Of a DNA stretch of 24,870 bases, positions 13,907 to 20,526 are shown one piece after another; position 1 is the stretch's first letter; each line of letters begins with the position of its first letter. The stretch is from a virus. A program made the translations under genes and the position numbers. The notes under the pieces are model-generated. The model worked only from the letters and a program-made list of their open reading frames with translations, did not search any database and was not told the DNA's origin. The stretch is taken from IMG/VR virus record IMGVR_UViG_3300010392_001237, positions 1 to 24,870 of that record, one strand, 5' to 3'.

Positions 13907-15313
13907 TTGCCGAACGGACTCAGATCAATGGTTGATTTTATCCGCCGAATCGAAAATGGATTGTTGAACGGACTCCCCGGCAACCTCGAACCGGGAGCTT
14001 TCGACTTGTTCAAGCATCCATGCCGACCATCATCCGCAGCTGCAACCGTCACACCTTCCACGAACCGAATTGCCGCCGTGATCGAATTCCGCGGCGATAT
14101 CGGAACACCTCACACAACCGGCGTTTCGGTGTTTGACTCCAGGATCTCTAGTCCTGGCGTCAAACGTCCTGGCGTCGGATTCGATCGTTCGGGCGACACT
14201 GATGTCGCCAGATTTCCGAAGGGCGGACGCGGCGCAAGCGAAGGGCGCAGCAACGGCGACACGGATGTCGCCGCCGTCTCTCTTCGGCAGCTTCTTGACG
14301 AACTGTATTTGCGCCGAGCGGCCGACAAGTGCGATTCGACGTGGTCCGGATATCGAACACTCGTCGATCGGTGGGAGCGGTTTCACGATGGCCCCGGTCC
14401 GGACTGTCGGAAACTCGACGCGCATCAGCTGCGACGATTCTTCGAAGGTGTCGACGAATGGCGATCGCCTCGCAGCTGGCAGAAAAACGCGAACTGGTTG
14501 TCGGCGTTGCTGAAGTCCGGTTGCCCGCAGACGATGAGCAATCGCAACGGCGTTCCGCCTGGGGAACCGGTTCGGCTGGATTTCGATCGGTTGCCGGTGT
14601 TCGAGTTGCCGCGGGACAGATGGTTCCGTGATCGCCTGAACCGATTGCCGCCGACGACCGAACGCGGCGGACATCGTCGACGACGGTTGCCGCTGATCAG
14701 CGTTGACGAGTTCGGCCGCGTCCTGGACGCCTGCGACGGTGTCGAGTTTCTGACGCCGGAATTCTGGCGGTGTCTGCTGTCGTGGATCTGGTTTGCGGGA
14801 ACGCGGTTCACCGATATCTGGTCGTATCGTTGGGACAGTGGCGTTTCTCATGTGTCCATCGTGCAGCGCCTGCATTCGTTCACCGAAACGAAAACGGGCG
14901 GAACGTCAGACGTTCCGTTGCCGTCGTGGTTGCTCAGTCAGCTGGAAACCCTGCGGACGTTGCAGGGTGGCGACCGTGCTGGTTTGCCGGTGTTCAGTTC
15001 GTCACGGCAGGAACGTGACGACCGCGGCGGCTACGTCTGCCCGCGGGGCGACTGGACGAACCGCGGCCGCCGGTTTTCTCCGGCGTGGTCCGGCATCTTC
15101 GAGCGTGCCGACGTGCCGTTGCGGAAACCACACGAACTGCGGGCGGCTTGCGTTTCCTATTGGTTCAAACACGCGCCGAACTACCGATTTGCGGCGACCG
15201 GACACGCGCCGCCGTCCGGCGATGTTCAGCTGCGGAATTATGTCATCCTGGACGACCAGTTCCGCGACGTTGCCGAATCGTTTCCGTTTCCTGACGCGTT
15301 CAAGGGTGCCTGA
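13907..15313 (+). CDS. int: Tyrosine recombinase (phage integrase)
   Basis: Open frame of 468 codons from TTG 13907. A more usual start is ATG 13928, or GTG codons near 14080 and 14128, since the first ~120 residues match no integrase part. From about residue 124 ('VSLRQLLDELYL') comes the SAM-like core-binding domain, with 'STWSGYRTLVDRWERF'. The catalytic domain has all six key residues: Arg300 in FAGTRFTDI, Lys329 in TETKTGGT, His409 and Arg412 in HELRAA, His433 in ATGHAP, and Tyr445 in QLRNYVI. It should join the tRNA-Phe-like attachment core to the host chromosome. The 5' part of the frame is full of palindromes and may be regulatory rather than coding. The next gene starts directly after its stop. 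Confidence 0.9.
   Translation: MPNGLRSMVDFIRRIENGLLNGLPGNLEPGAFDLFKHPCRPSSAAATVTPSTNRIAAVIEFRGDIGTPHTTGVSVFDSRISSPGVKRPGVGFDRSGDTDVARFPKGGRGASEGRSNGDTDVAAVSLRQLLDELYLRRAADKCDSTWSGYRTLVDRWERFHDGPGPDCRKLDAHQLRRFFEGVDEWRSPRSWQKNANWLSALLKSGCPQTMSNRNGVPPGEPVRLDFDRLPVFELPRDRWFRDRLNRLPPTTERGGHRRRRLPLISVDEFGRVLDACDGVEFLTPEFWRCLLSWIWFAGTRFTDIWSYRWDSGVSHVSIVQRLHSFTETKTGGTSDVPLPSWLLSQLETLRTLQGGDRAGLPVFSSSRQERDDRGGYVCPRGDWTNRGRRFSPAWSGIFERADVPLRKPHELRAACVSYWFKHAPNYRFAATGHAPPSGDVQLRNYVILDDQFRDVAESFPFPDAFKGA
14131..14165. repeat. 35-bp imperfect palindrome in the integrase 5' region
   Basis: GTTTGAC-T-CCAGGA (14131-14144) pairs with TCCTGG-C-GTCAAAC (14152-14165), with 13 of 14 bases matching, across a 7-base loop. 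The right arm's GTCCTGGCGTC (14151-14161) is repeated directly at 14166-14176. It could be an operator, a recombinase arm site or an RNA hairpin controlling the integrase start. Confidence 0.6.
14192..14272. promoter_or_regulatory. Twin 18-bp palindromes 63 bp apart
   Basis: GGCGACACTGATGTCGCC (14192-14209) and GGCGACACGGATGTCGCC (14255-14272) are perfect inverted repeats (GGCGACA/TGTCGCC) that differ in one loop base. Their spacing of 63 bp equals about six helical turns, which would suit a cooperatively binding repressor. Because 63 is also 21 codons, they encode the same peptide GDTDVA twice if the long integrase frame is translated. Confidence 0.5.
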
Positions 15314-15469
15314 ATGTCAATCGTCGATCTGATTGTGTGGTCGTTTTTGCTTGTGTCTGCGGTCGGGTTCAGTTTCGTGATGGCGTCGCTGGTGAGTGAT
15401 CCGGACGACATCGACGACGGGTTGCCGCACGGCGACGACGAAATCGACGAGTTGATTTCAAGACTGTGA
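15314..15469 (+). CDS. 51-residue single-pass membrane protein
   Basis: ATG 15314 follows the integrase stop directly (TGAATG), so translation is probably coupled. The protein begins MSIVDLIVWSFLLVSAVGFSF, one membrane helix (about residues 4-26), and ends in a strongly acidic tail (DPDDIDDGLPHGDDEIDEL). Codon choice matches the neighbours. Function is unknown; small membrane proteins next to the integrase often modify the lysogen, but nothing here proves that. Confidence 0.5.
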   Translation: MSIVDLIVWSFLLVSAVGFSFVMASLVSDPDDIDDGLPHGDDEIDELISRL

Positions 15470-15481
15470 GGAATGGAAGCC

Positions 15482-15925
15482 ATGAAGCGAATCGAAGTCC
15501 TGATTGCCTGCATTCTTTCCGGATGTCTGGTCGCCGTTGTGATCATTAACGCGAACGACGACACGCACGGGACTTTCGCAGCTGTCGTGGTTTCCTGTGC
15601 GTTGCTGGTCTCCGTCGGTTGGTTGCGTCAACTGATCGCCGACGGCGACCAGCGGACGCGACACGTTCGACAGGATGCAAGCGCGGCGTTGCGGTCAACG
15701 TGGGACATTCACAACGACCTGAAGAGACTCCGGAACGATCTGCAATCGCTGCGCGACGATGTCGACGCCTTCAAAGTCGCGGACCACATAGCTCCGTTGC
15801 CTGATGTTCCGTTGCCTGATGTTCCGCCGCCGTGTGATTTCGGGCGGCCGCTGGGAGTGCTGCGCGGCGCCCAGAGCGCCGAACATGTCAGCGTTCCCCC
15901 TTCTGAATGGATTGTCGCGAAATGA
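15482..15925 (+). CDS. Two-helix membrane protein with cytoplasmic coiled coil
   Basis: 147 residues from ATG 15482 (MKRIEVLIACILSGC); GAGGA lies 9 bases upstream, better than for the ATG at 15473. Two membrane helices (about residues 5-24 and 33-50) are followed by a coiled coil ('LRSTWDIHNDLKRLRNDLQSLRDDVDAF'), a short repeat PLPDVPLPDVPPP and a variable end. It overlaps the next gene by ATGA. It might tether a protein to the membrane; no family is recognised. Confidence 0.6.
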   Translation: MKRIEVLIACILSGCLVAVVIINANDDTHGTFAAVVVSCALLVSVGWLRQLIADGDQRTRHVRQDASAALRSTWDIHNDLKRLRNDLQSLRDDVDAFKVADHIAPLPDVPLPDVPPPCDFGRPLGVLRGAQSAEHVSVPPSEWIVAK

Positions 15926-16260
15926 ACTCACACCGAATTCACGCTGTTCGATTGTCGTTGCCGCATCAGTGCGAATTGCTGCGGTTGTTGCGGCCGATTG
16001 TGGCGGCGTCCGCGTCGGAACTGGATGTCCGGTTGTTTGCCCTGGTGTCGGCGGAACCGGACCAGTCGGCCGACGCGTGCGTTGTCGACCTCCCGGCCGA
16101 CCAGTTCGACCGGTTGCAGTATCTGGCCGAACGCGAGTTGTTGAACGCGACGGACCAGAACGACACGGCGCGGCAACGCCGGGCGCATGACCTGTTGTTC
16201 GACGTCATCGAACCAGCACGAATCAACACGTTGAACGCGGGAACGGTTTCCGCGGTCTGA
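15922..16260 (+). CDS. Hypothetical early protein
   Basis: 112 residues from ATG 15922, overlapping the previous stop. The sequence (MNSHRIHAVRLSLPHQCELLRLLRPIVAASASEL) is mostly helical and rich in Leu, with 'LPADQFDRLQYLAERELLNATDQNDTARQRRAHDLLFDVIEPARI' in the second half. It is soluble and mildly acidic. It precedes csrA by 32 bases. No recognisable family. Confidence 0.55.
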   Translation: MNSHRIHAVRLSLPHQCELLRLLRPIVAASASELDVRLFALVSAEPDQSADACVVDLPADQFDRLQYLAERELLNATDQNDTARQRRAHDLLFDVIEPARINTLNAGTVSAV

Positions 16261-16292
16261 TCTGTTCTTTTCACGGATGTAAGGAACGCACG

Positions 16293-16496
16293 ATGTTAGT
16301 GGTGAATCGAAAACCAGCGACCAGCGCCGAACGGGAACCGGAATCGGTCGTGATGATTGGGAACGAAATCGAAGTCCAGATCTTGAAATCGAGCGGCGGC
16401 AATGTGACCGTCGGTATTCGTGCTCCGGAATCCTATCGGATTCTGCGGGCGGAACTCGTGCCGGATCCCGGTCCGGCGGAACTGGTCGCGGCGTGA
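16293..16496 (+). CDS. csrA: CsrA-like RNA-binding regulator
   Basis: 67 residues; AAGGA 8 bases upstream of ATG. The CsrA pattern is clear: MLVVNRK at the start, then 'VVMIGNEIEVQILKSSGGNVTVGIRAPESYRILRAEL'. CsrA dimers bind GGA motifs in mRNA leaders and change translation or stability. The RNA-contact residues corresponding to Arg6 and Arg44 of E. coli CsrA are kept (Arg6, Arg52). The loop between strands 1 and 2 is about eight residues longer than in E. coli CsrA. In a phage early operon it could redirect host translation or time phage genes. The stop overlaps the start of the next gene. Confidence 0.9.
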   Translation: MLVVNRKPATSAEREPESVVMIGNEIEVQILKSSGGNVTVGIRAPESYRILRAELVPDPGPAELVAA

Positions 16497-16810
16497 TGAG
16501 CGCCACGCCGTTCGAACTGTGGTCGCGTCGACTCGGCGAATCCGACGGTTCGGTCGTTGTGATCGACAACCGGAAGTCCGGAGCGGCGCGAGTGCTGAAA
16601 CAGTTCCGCGGCAAGTCCGCCGCCAGTCGGGCGCGGGTGTATCTGGAAGCATTGCGAACCGGATGGTTCGCCGGTCGAGCGTATGAGCAACAACAACACG
16701 ACACCAGACCGGCGAACCGTCCGACCTCGCAACGGCGGTTGTTTGATGCCAGCGACGGAAGTTGCGGCGACGTTGGGAATTCCGCTCCGAGTCCTGAACG
16801 TGTGGTTTGA
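16496..16810 (+). CDS. Hypothetical protein coupled to csrA
   Basis: 104 residues from ATG 16496, overlapping the csrA stop (TGATG). The first 65 residues look like a real protein (MSATPFELWSRRLGESDGSVVVIDNRKSGAARVLKQ, in pieces a strand then a basic helix). The last 40 are low in pattern and overlap the following gene by 128 bases in another frame. This long overlap is odd: the C-terminal part may be mere read-on, or a frameshift may have extended it. No family recognised. Confidence 0.45.
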   Translation: MSATPFELWSRRLGESDGSVVVIDNRKSGAARVLKQFRGKSAASRARVYLEALRTGWFAGRAYEQQQHDTRPANRPTSQRRLFDASDGSCGDVGNSAPSPERVV

Positions 16811-16919
16811 TGCGGAGCGAATCCAGGGACATCGACGCCCCGGCAGCGCCGAACGAATGATCGACCTTGAGTCCGCCCGTGAGTTTCAGAAGGAAAGAGA
16901 ACGCCCCGATGAGTGTTGA
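16683..16919 (+). CDS. MerR/excisionase-like helix-turn-helix protein
   Basis: 78 residues from ATG 16683; an internal ATG at 16746 begins exactly at the DNA-binding part. 'PATEVAATLGIPLRVLNVWFDAERIQGHRRPGSAERMIDLESAREFQKE' is a winged helix-turn-helix of the MerR/AlpA/excisionase type: helix, turn, recognition helix with W, then 'R.PGS..R.I'. Such proteins direct excision by bending attachment DNA or regulate early promoters. It lies away from the integrase, so regulation is as likely as excision. It overlaps both neighbours. Confidence 0.65.
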   Translation: MSNNNTTPDRRTVRPRNGGCLMPATEVAATLGIPLRVLNVWFDAERIQGHRRPGSAERMIDLESAREFQKERERPDEC

Positions 16920-17298
16920 TTGCAGCGCGTGCAATCATTGCCGGACGATTCGCAATCCGTCCGGAACGGTGCTGGCGGAATGCGGCCGAGCGTCCGGCGG
17001 TCTGTTCTGCGATTCGTGCCGCTGCTTTTCGACGTTGCTGGAATGGACGGAGTCCGGCCGCCAGGCGAACCCGTCGCGGTTCGTGCCGACGTGTCCGAAC
17101 TGCGGGAAGCAAACGCCGTCGAGTGCGTTCCACGAAACCGACTGGCGTTCCGGCCACCTTGGAGCGTTTCAGCCTGCGGACATCATTCCGCGGCCTGCGT
17201 GGTGTCCGGCCGACTGGTTTGAACCAGCGCCGGAACCAGTTCCGGAAGTGAAACCAAAACCGAAACGTCGCCGCGACTCCGCGCCGACTCTCTTTTGA
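16909..17298 (+). CDS. Multi-cysteine zinc-binding protein
   Basis: 129 residues from ATG 16909 (MSVDCSACNHC), overlapping the previous gene by 11 bases. Cysteines in groups: CSACNHC (5-11), one at 25, CDSCRC (34-39) and CPNC (62-65), enough for two or three zinc sites. The C-terminus is Pro/Lys-rich and basic (PEVKPKPKRRR). The central 'WRSGHLGAFQPADIIPRPAWCPADWF' is aromatic. It resembles small phage proteins that bind nucleic acid, but I cannot name a family. Confidence 0.65.
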   Translation: MSVDCSACNHCRTIRNPSGTVLAECGRASGGLFCDSCRCFSTLLEWTESGRQANPSRFVPTCPNCGKQTPSSAFHETDWRSGHLGAFQPADIIPRPAWCPADWFEPAPEPVPEVKPKPKRRRDSAPTLF

Positions 17299-17308
17299 AA
17301 GTGAACCG

Positions 17309-17548
17309 ATGGACGACTATTCGAACCGATGCCAGGACGTTTCCGAACTGGTCAAACTCGGCGTTCAGGAACTCGGCCGGTTGCCGGAATCCGCGATCGA
17401 CGAGTTTGTCGAGCTGGTCGGGAACGACAGCACGTTGATTGAACCGTCGGACGTGAAACGGTTCCGTGCGTTGTGTGCGACGATCGGGTTTCGGATGGTC
17501 GGGATTGCTGCCCGGCAAATGCGCGAACAACTCGCCGCTTCGAACTGA
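17309..17548 (+). CDS. Small helical hypothetical protein
   Basis: 79 residues (MDDYSNRCQDVSELVKLGVQEL), starting 10 bases after the zinc protein. It is nearly all helical, acidic in the first half ('ESAIDEFVELVGNDSTLIEPSDVKRF'), then more hydrophobic ('ALCATIGFRMVGIAARQM'). No motif or family recognised. Codon use and its fit between two genes support that it is translated. Confidence 0.55.
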   Translation: MDDYSNRCQDVSELVKLGVQELGRLPESAIDEFVELVGNDSTLIEPSDVKRFRALCATIGFRMVGIAARQMREQLAASN

Positions 17549-17591
17549 CGCGGTCGGCTGACATCACCAGTTCCCGGAAGGATTAGGAACC

Positions 17592-18521
17592 ATGGCGCAA
17601 CGTTGGATCCCTGTTGATTCGGAGACGCCGCGAAAACCGGAAATCAAGCGAATGGCGCGAGCGCTTGGAATCTGCGACGACGCGGTGTTCGGGAAGTGTG
17701 TCCGCACCTGGCAGCTGTTCGACGAACAGACAACCGACGGTCTGCTGATCGGGTACACCGCCGACGATCTGGATTTCGAAATGCGTTGCGACGGGTTCGC
17801 GGAAGCAATGGCGGACGTTGCCTGGCTGGTCATCCGGCCGGATGGTCTGGAATGTCCGAAGTTCCAGGAACGCAACGGCGAATCGGCCAAACAACGCGCG
17901 GTCGATGCGAAGCGGAAGCGAGCGGCGCGGCGACGTGCTGAACGCGAACGGACCGAACAACGAGAACGACCGGAAACGTCGGAACCGGATCCGTCGTCGC
18001 AGACTCCCGCGTCGCGGGTCACTTTACTGCATGACGCGGCGGCGGCCGGTTCCGCGTTTGCTGACTGGTGCCAGTCCCGGGCGATCGACAATCCCGGCGG
18101 TGCGATGTCGCGGTTGTGCGCGTTGTCGGTGGATCCGGCCGACGATGCGCCGACGGCGGCGCATCGATGTCAGACGGAGCCAGTCTGGCGCGACGAGTGG
18201 TTCGCGATGTTTGCCAGAGCCAGTCCGGACGACCGCGAAGCGGCGCGCGTCCGTGTGTTGTGGTGGTATCGTCGGCAGCTGGGCGCGACGGATCCGCTGG
18301 TGTCGTCGACGTCGGCCGCGGTCGCGGCCTGCGTCGTCGCGCTGGCCGAAACGGTCGCACGGTCAAAGAACACGACGCCGGGTCTTTTCTTCTCTCTGCT
18401 GAAACGCGGCGACGTCCGGCGACTGGATGTGAAATCGCGGGCGATGGTCGCCGCCGCGAAACTGGTGGAACAACTGATCGACAACGCAAGCAAGCGCGAG
18501 GCGCTGGAGCTGGTCGCATGA
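17592..18521 (+). CDS. Probable phage replication initiator (winged-helix N-terminus)
   Basis: 309 residues; AAGGA lies about 8 bases before the ATG. The start 'RWIPVDSETPRKPEIKRMARALGICDDAVFGKCVRTWQLFDEQTTDG' and then 'DGFAEAMADVAWLVIRPDGLECPKFQERNGESAKQRA' (residues 5-102) follow the pattern of phage replisome-organiser / DnaD-like N-domains, a winged helix that binds the origin. A very basic stretch follows (105-125, KRKRAARRRAERER), then a Pro/Ser linker and a helical C-terminal domain (about 150-309), probably for partner contacts or oligomers. It should recruit host helicase; no helicase or polymerase gene is in the window. Family level is reasonably sure, exact role inferred. Confidence 0.7.
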   Translation: MAQRWIPVDSETPRKPEIKRMARALGICDDAVFGKCVRTWQLFDEQTTDGLLIGYTADDLDFEMRCDGFAEAMADVAWLVIRPDGLECPKFQERNGESAKQRAVDAKRKRAARRRAERERTEQRERPETSEPDPSSQTPASRVTLLHDAAAAGSAFADWCQSRAIDNPGGAMSRLCALSVDPADDAPTAAHRCQTEPVWRDEWFAMFARASPDDREAARVRVLWWYRRQLGATDPLVSSTSAAVAACVVALAETVARSKNTTPGLFFSLLKRGDVRRLDVKSRAMVAAAKLVEQLIDNASKREALELVA

Positions 18522-18652
18522 AAACCGACGAACCGAAACGAACTGTCAAACGGCCTGGTCACTACGATTGGATTTTGTGCCGACACTGCGGAGCGAAACA
18601 CGGCTACAAGCCCGCGAAGTGTCAGCGTTGCGGACGGGAGTTGAGTCGATGA
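18518..18652 (+). CDS. 44-residue zinc-ribbon protein
   Basis: Starts at ATG 18518 overlapping the previous stop (ATGA) and ends overlapping the next start. The sequence has 'ILCRHCGAKHGYKPAKCQRCGREL', two CxxCG knuckles (Cys21/24 and Cys35/38), a minimal zinc ribbon, after a basic N-terminus (MKTDEPKRTVKRPGHYDW). Likely to bind nucleic acid or a protein partner in replication; no closer name. Confidence 0.65.
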   Translation: MKTDEPKRTVKRPGHYDWILCRHCGAKHGYKPAKCQRCGRELSR

Positions 18653-19170
18653 GTTTGATTCGGAGCACAGCCGCCGCGCTATCGTTTCCGGCGGACGGCG
18701 CGGTTTTCTCCGTCGGCCGTGTCTATCGGTGGTCGTTGTGGCGGCGACTGAACGAACGCACGTCCGGCCGGATTGTTGCGTTTGTGGGTTTGAATCCGTC
18801 CACGGCCGACGAAACAACCAACGATCCAACGGTTCGGCGTTGCATCGACTTTGCGCGGCGTTGGGGTTTCGATCTGTTCTACATGCTGAACGCGTACGGA
18901 TTCCGCGCGACGGATCCGGCGGAAATGAAACGGTCCAGCGATCCGGTCGGGAGCGACAACGACACGACGATTTCGGCGGTGAGTCGTGATTGCGAACTGA
19001 TCGTCGCGGCCTGGGGTGTCCACATCACGGACGAACGCGAACGCGACGTGTTGCGGGCGATTGACCGGCCGGTGCATTGTCTCGGCCGGACCAAACACGG
19101 CCGCCCGCGGCATCCGTTGTACCTTCGGAAAGACACGAAAACGGAATTGTTCTGGAGTCCTGAGGAATGA
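18649..19170 (+). CDS. DUF1643 family protein
   Basis: 173 residues from ATG 18649 (MSLIRSTAAALSF). The family signature 'IVAFVGLNPSTADETTNDPTVRRCIDFARRWGFD' (about 42-75) is very clear, followed by 'LNAYGFRATDP' and 'GSDNDTTI', then 'CELIVAAWGVH' and the C-terminal 'CLGRTKHGRPRHPLYL'. DUF1643 proteins are common in phages and bacterial accessory DNA; their biochemical role is not established and is often guessed to concern nucleic acids. It overlaps both neighbours by four bases. Confidence 0.92.
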   Translation: MSLIRSTAAALSFPADGAVFSVGRVYRWSLWRRLNERTSGRIVAFVGLNPSTADETTNDPTVRRCIDFARRWGFDLFYMLNAYGFRATDPAEMKRSSDPVGSDNDTTISAVSRDCELIVAAWGVHITDERERDVLRAIDRPVHCLGRTKHGRPRHPLYLRKDTKTELFWSPEE

Positions 19171-19547
19171 GCGACTTCAACGAATATCGATTGACGCGGT
19201 GGCGGCGGTTGTTGTTGCTGCGTGAAGTTCGCGACGTCGTCGCGGCCGACGGGTCTGTGCGGCGGATGTCGTTCTGTCCGATGTGCTCGACGACGTTTCC
19301 GACGTATCGATTGCAGGCGCATCACATTCGGCCGAAATCAGTCTATCCCGATCGTGCCTACGAACTCGCAAACGGGATTTGTTTGTGTCTGCGGTGTCAT
19401 ATGGGCATCGTCCACGGTGGGAACTCGTTCCGCGACCTGTCGGACGTTCAACAGTGGCGTTTCTTCGTTCCGGCCTTCGACCGTTATGTCGAGCTGGCGG
19501 CCGTCCGCCGGTTCAACGAGTCGAATCAGTACCGATTGAACGCATGA
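19167..19547 (+). CDS. HNH endonuclease, second copy in the window
   Basis: 126 residues, ATG overlapping the DUF1643 stop. Core: CPMC (37-40), 'RLQAHHIRPKSVYPDRAYELANGICLCLRCHMG', with the catalytic His pair at 52-53, the Asn of HNH at 69 and a second Cys pair (74, 77) followed by His78. It is not closely similar to the terminase-linked HNH protein. It may be a free nuclease or homing type. It is the last gene before the integron-like insert. Confidence 0.88.
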   Translation: MSDFNEYRLTRWRRLLLLREVRDVVAADGSVRRMSFCPMCSTTFPTYRLQAHHIRPKSVYPDRAYELANGICLCLRCHMGIVHGGNSFRDLSDVQQWRFFVPAFDRYVELAAVRRFNESNQYRLNA

Positions 19548-19580
19548 ACGACCGCCATAAACGGTCGGCAGGAGAAAAAC

Positions 19581-19910
19581 ATGAGTACAGAGAAAAACGA
19601 CAACCGTGCTCCCGTGCATGCGATTGTTGTCGGGCTACCACGTTCAGCCCGTGATGCTATCGAAAAGCTGCATTGGGCGATGGAGCACTTTGGAGCGTTG
19701 ACAACCAACCGATGTGTGACAAGGCGAACCGTGATGAAGTTAGTGGATCGTGGTATCGCAGAATCGGCAGGGCAGTGTGCGATGTGCGACGACGATGGTT
19801 TCACGATCGAACCGGAACGCTACCGCGAAGGATTCCGGTTGACCGAGTTTGGCATGAAGTGCCACACAGAATTGATGGACCACTACGAAAAGCTAATGTG
19901 TGCCGAGTAG
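19581..19910 (+). CDS. Cassette gene 1: hypothetical protein
   Basis: 109 residues with a good ribosome site (CAGGAG, 6 bases). The codon mix differs from the phage genes around it: CTA, TTA, CGT, GCT and CCA are used, while neighbours prefer G/C endings. The protein is soluble: 'SARDAIEKLHWAMEHFGALTTNRCVTRRTVMKLVDRGIAESAGQCAMCDDDGFTIEPERYREGFRLTEFGMKCHTELMDHY', with helices like a winged-helix and a CxxC. No family recognised. The attC-like site begins 4 bases after its stop, as is usual for integron cassettes. Confidence 0.6.
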   Translation: MSTEKNDNRAPVHAIVVGLPRSARDAIEKLHWAMEHFGALTTNRCVTRRTVMKLVDRGIAESAGQCAMCDDDGFTIEPERYREGFRLTEFGMKCHTELMDHYEKLMCAE

Positions 19911-19913
19911 TCC

Positions 19914-20003
19914 CGATAACGCCCGCAATCAGGCGGTTGCGGCGAGCGACTGGCCATTGGCAAAACGACATTTCCGCAACTCGCCTGCAACATTTTGTTA
20001 GCC
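19914..20003 (+). other. attC: attC-like integron recombination site 1
   Basis: About 90 bp: GATAAC at the 5' end (19915-19920), GTTAGCC at the 3' end (19997-20003), and inner arms AGGCGGTTGCGG (19931-19942) and CCGCAACTCGCCT (19975-19987) that pair as 12 bp with a single unpaired T. This architecture (outer AAC...GTT boxes, inner arms with an extrahelical base, variable centre) is that of attC. Strand exchange would lie between G19997 and T19998. Confidence 0.75.
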
Positions 20004-20014
20004 TGGATTTTGCA

Positions 20015-20251
20015 ATGGACGACAACGAATTGATCGAATTGGTGGAAAAGAACAGTCAAACCCTTGAGCAGTGGTTTGCATTGATGTTGTTTGGTGTCGA
20101 AACGTTTAAGAAAAAGCCTTTGCTCGCGGTGGAATTGATCGTTCGCGAGGCTGAACGCCGCCGCGTTAATTGCCCACAACACTGGACGACAGCGGATGTG
20201 GTTATGGAGTTAATGCGTCGGCTTGAGTGGTCGTTTTCAATCTCAGGATAA
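20015..20251 (+). CDS. Cassette gene 2: small helical protein
   Basis: 78 residues from ATG 20015, 18 bases after the exchange point of attC 1. The sequence (MDDNELIELVEKNSQTLEQWFALMLFGVETFKKKPLLAVELIVREAERRR) is helical with an amphipathic or semi-hydrophobic middle. Its TAA stop lies inside the 5' box of attC 2, a very typical cassette arrangement. No family recognised; codon use again differs from the phage genes. No ribosome site is obvious. Confidence 0.6.
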   Translation: MDDNELIELVEKNSQTLEQWFALMLFGVETFKKKPLLAVELIVREAERRRVNCPQHWTTADVVMELMRRLEWSFSISG

Positions 20252-20337
20252 CGTCAGCAATCACCGGGCCGCGACGGTTGATTGTCCATTTTGAAACAGC
20301 ACGGCTTCGCGGCTCCGTGTGCATTGCATTGTTATCA
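20246..20337 (+). other. attC: attC-like integron recombination site 2
   Basis: About 92 bp: GGATAAC (20246-20252) and GTTATCA (20331-20337) as outer boxes. Inner arms are CACCGGGCCGCG (20262-20273) and CGCGGCTCCGTG (20308-20319), pairing with one unpaired T and one bulged C. It shares the GCAATC spacer and unpaired T with site 1. Exchange would lie between G20331 and T20332, giving a 334-bp cassette 2 (19998-20331). Confidence 0.75.
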
Positions 20338-20338
20338 T

Positions 20339-20452
20339 GCTTGGTCGTCCAATGGCAGGACGCTGGAAGTTGCAACAGTTGGTCACGAGGGTAGCTCCCG
20401 AAAGGTCAACGACGGAAACCAGAAATCTTCGGTTCGATTCCGGGGCCAAGCT
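20339..20452 (+). ncRNA. tRNA-like structure with oversized anticodon-arm region
   Basis: Starts one base after attC 2. Acceptor strands GCTTGGT (20339-20345) and GCCAAGC (20445-20451) pair over 7 bp (one G-U). A D arm GTCC-AATGGCA-GGAC (20347-20361) and a T arm TTCGG-TTCGATT-CCGGG (20428-20444) are in the right places. Between them the anticodon stem could be CTGG (20363-20366) with CCAG (20419-20422), but the loop would be 52 bases instead of 7. It might be an interrupted, decayed or atypical tRNA, or another tRNA-mimicking RNA. No anticodon can be assigned. Confidence 0.4.
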
Positions 20453-20526
20453 CTTTGATGTTTACGCTGAATCACGGGACGCCGTGACGATGCCAACCGG
20501 TCGTCTACTGGATAGGACGCTGATCG
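20453..20526. other. Short leader with a second D-arm-like sequence
   Basis: GTCGTCTACTGGATAGGACG (20500-20519) repeats the form of the D arm of the preceding tRNA-like element, including the following GCTG, but no T arm follows. Its AGGA also serves as ribosome site of the next gene. It may be a remnant of a second tRNA. Confidence 0.3.
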
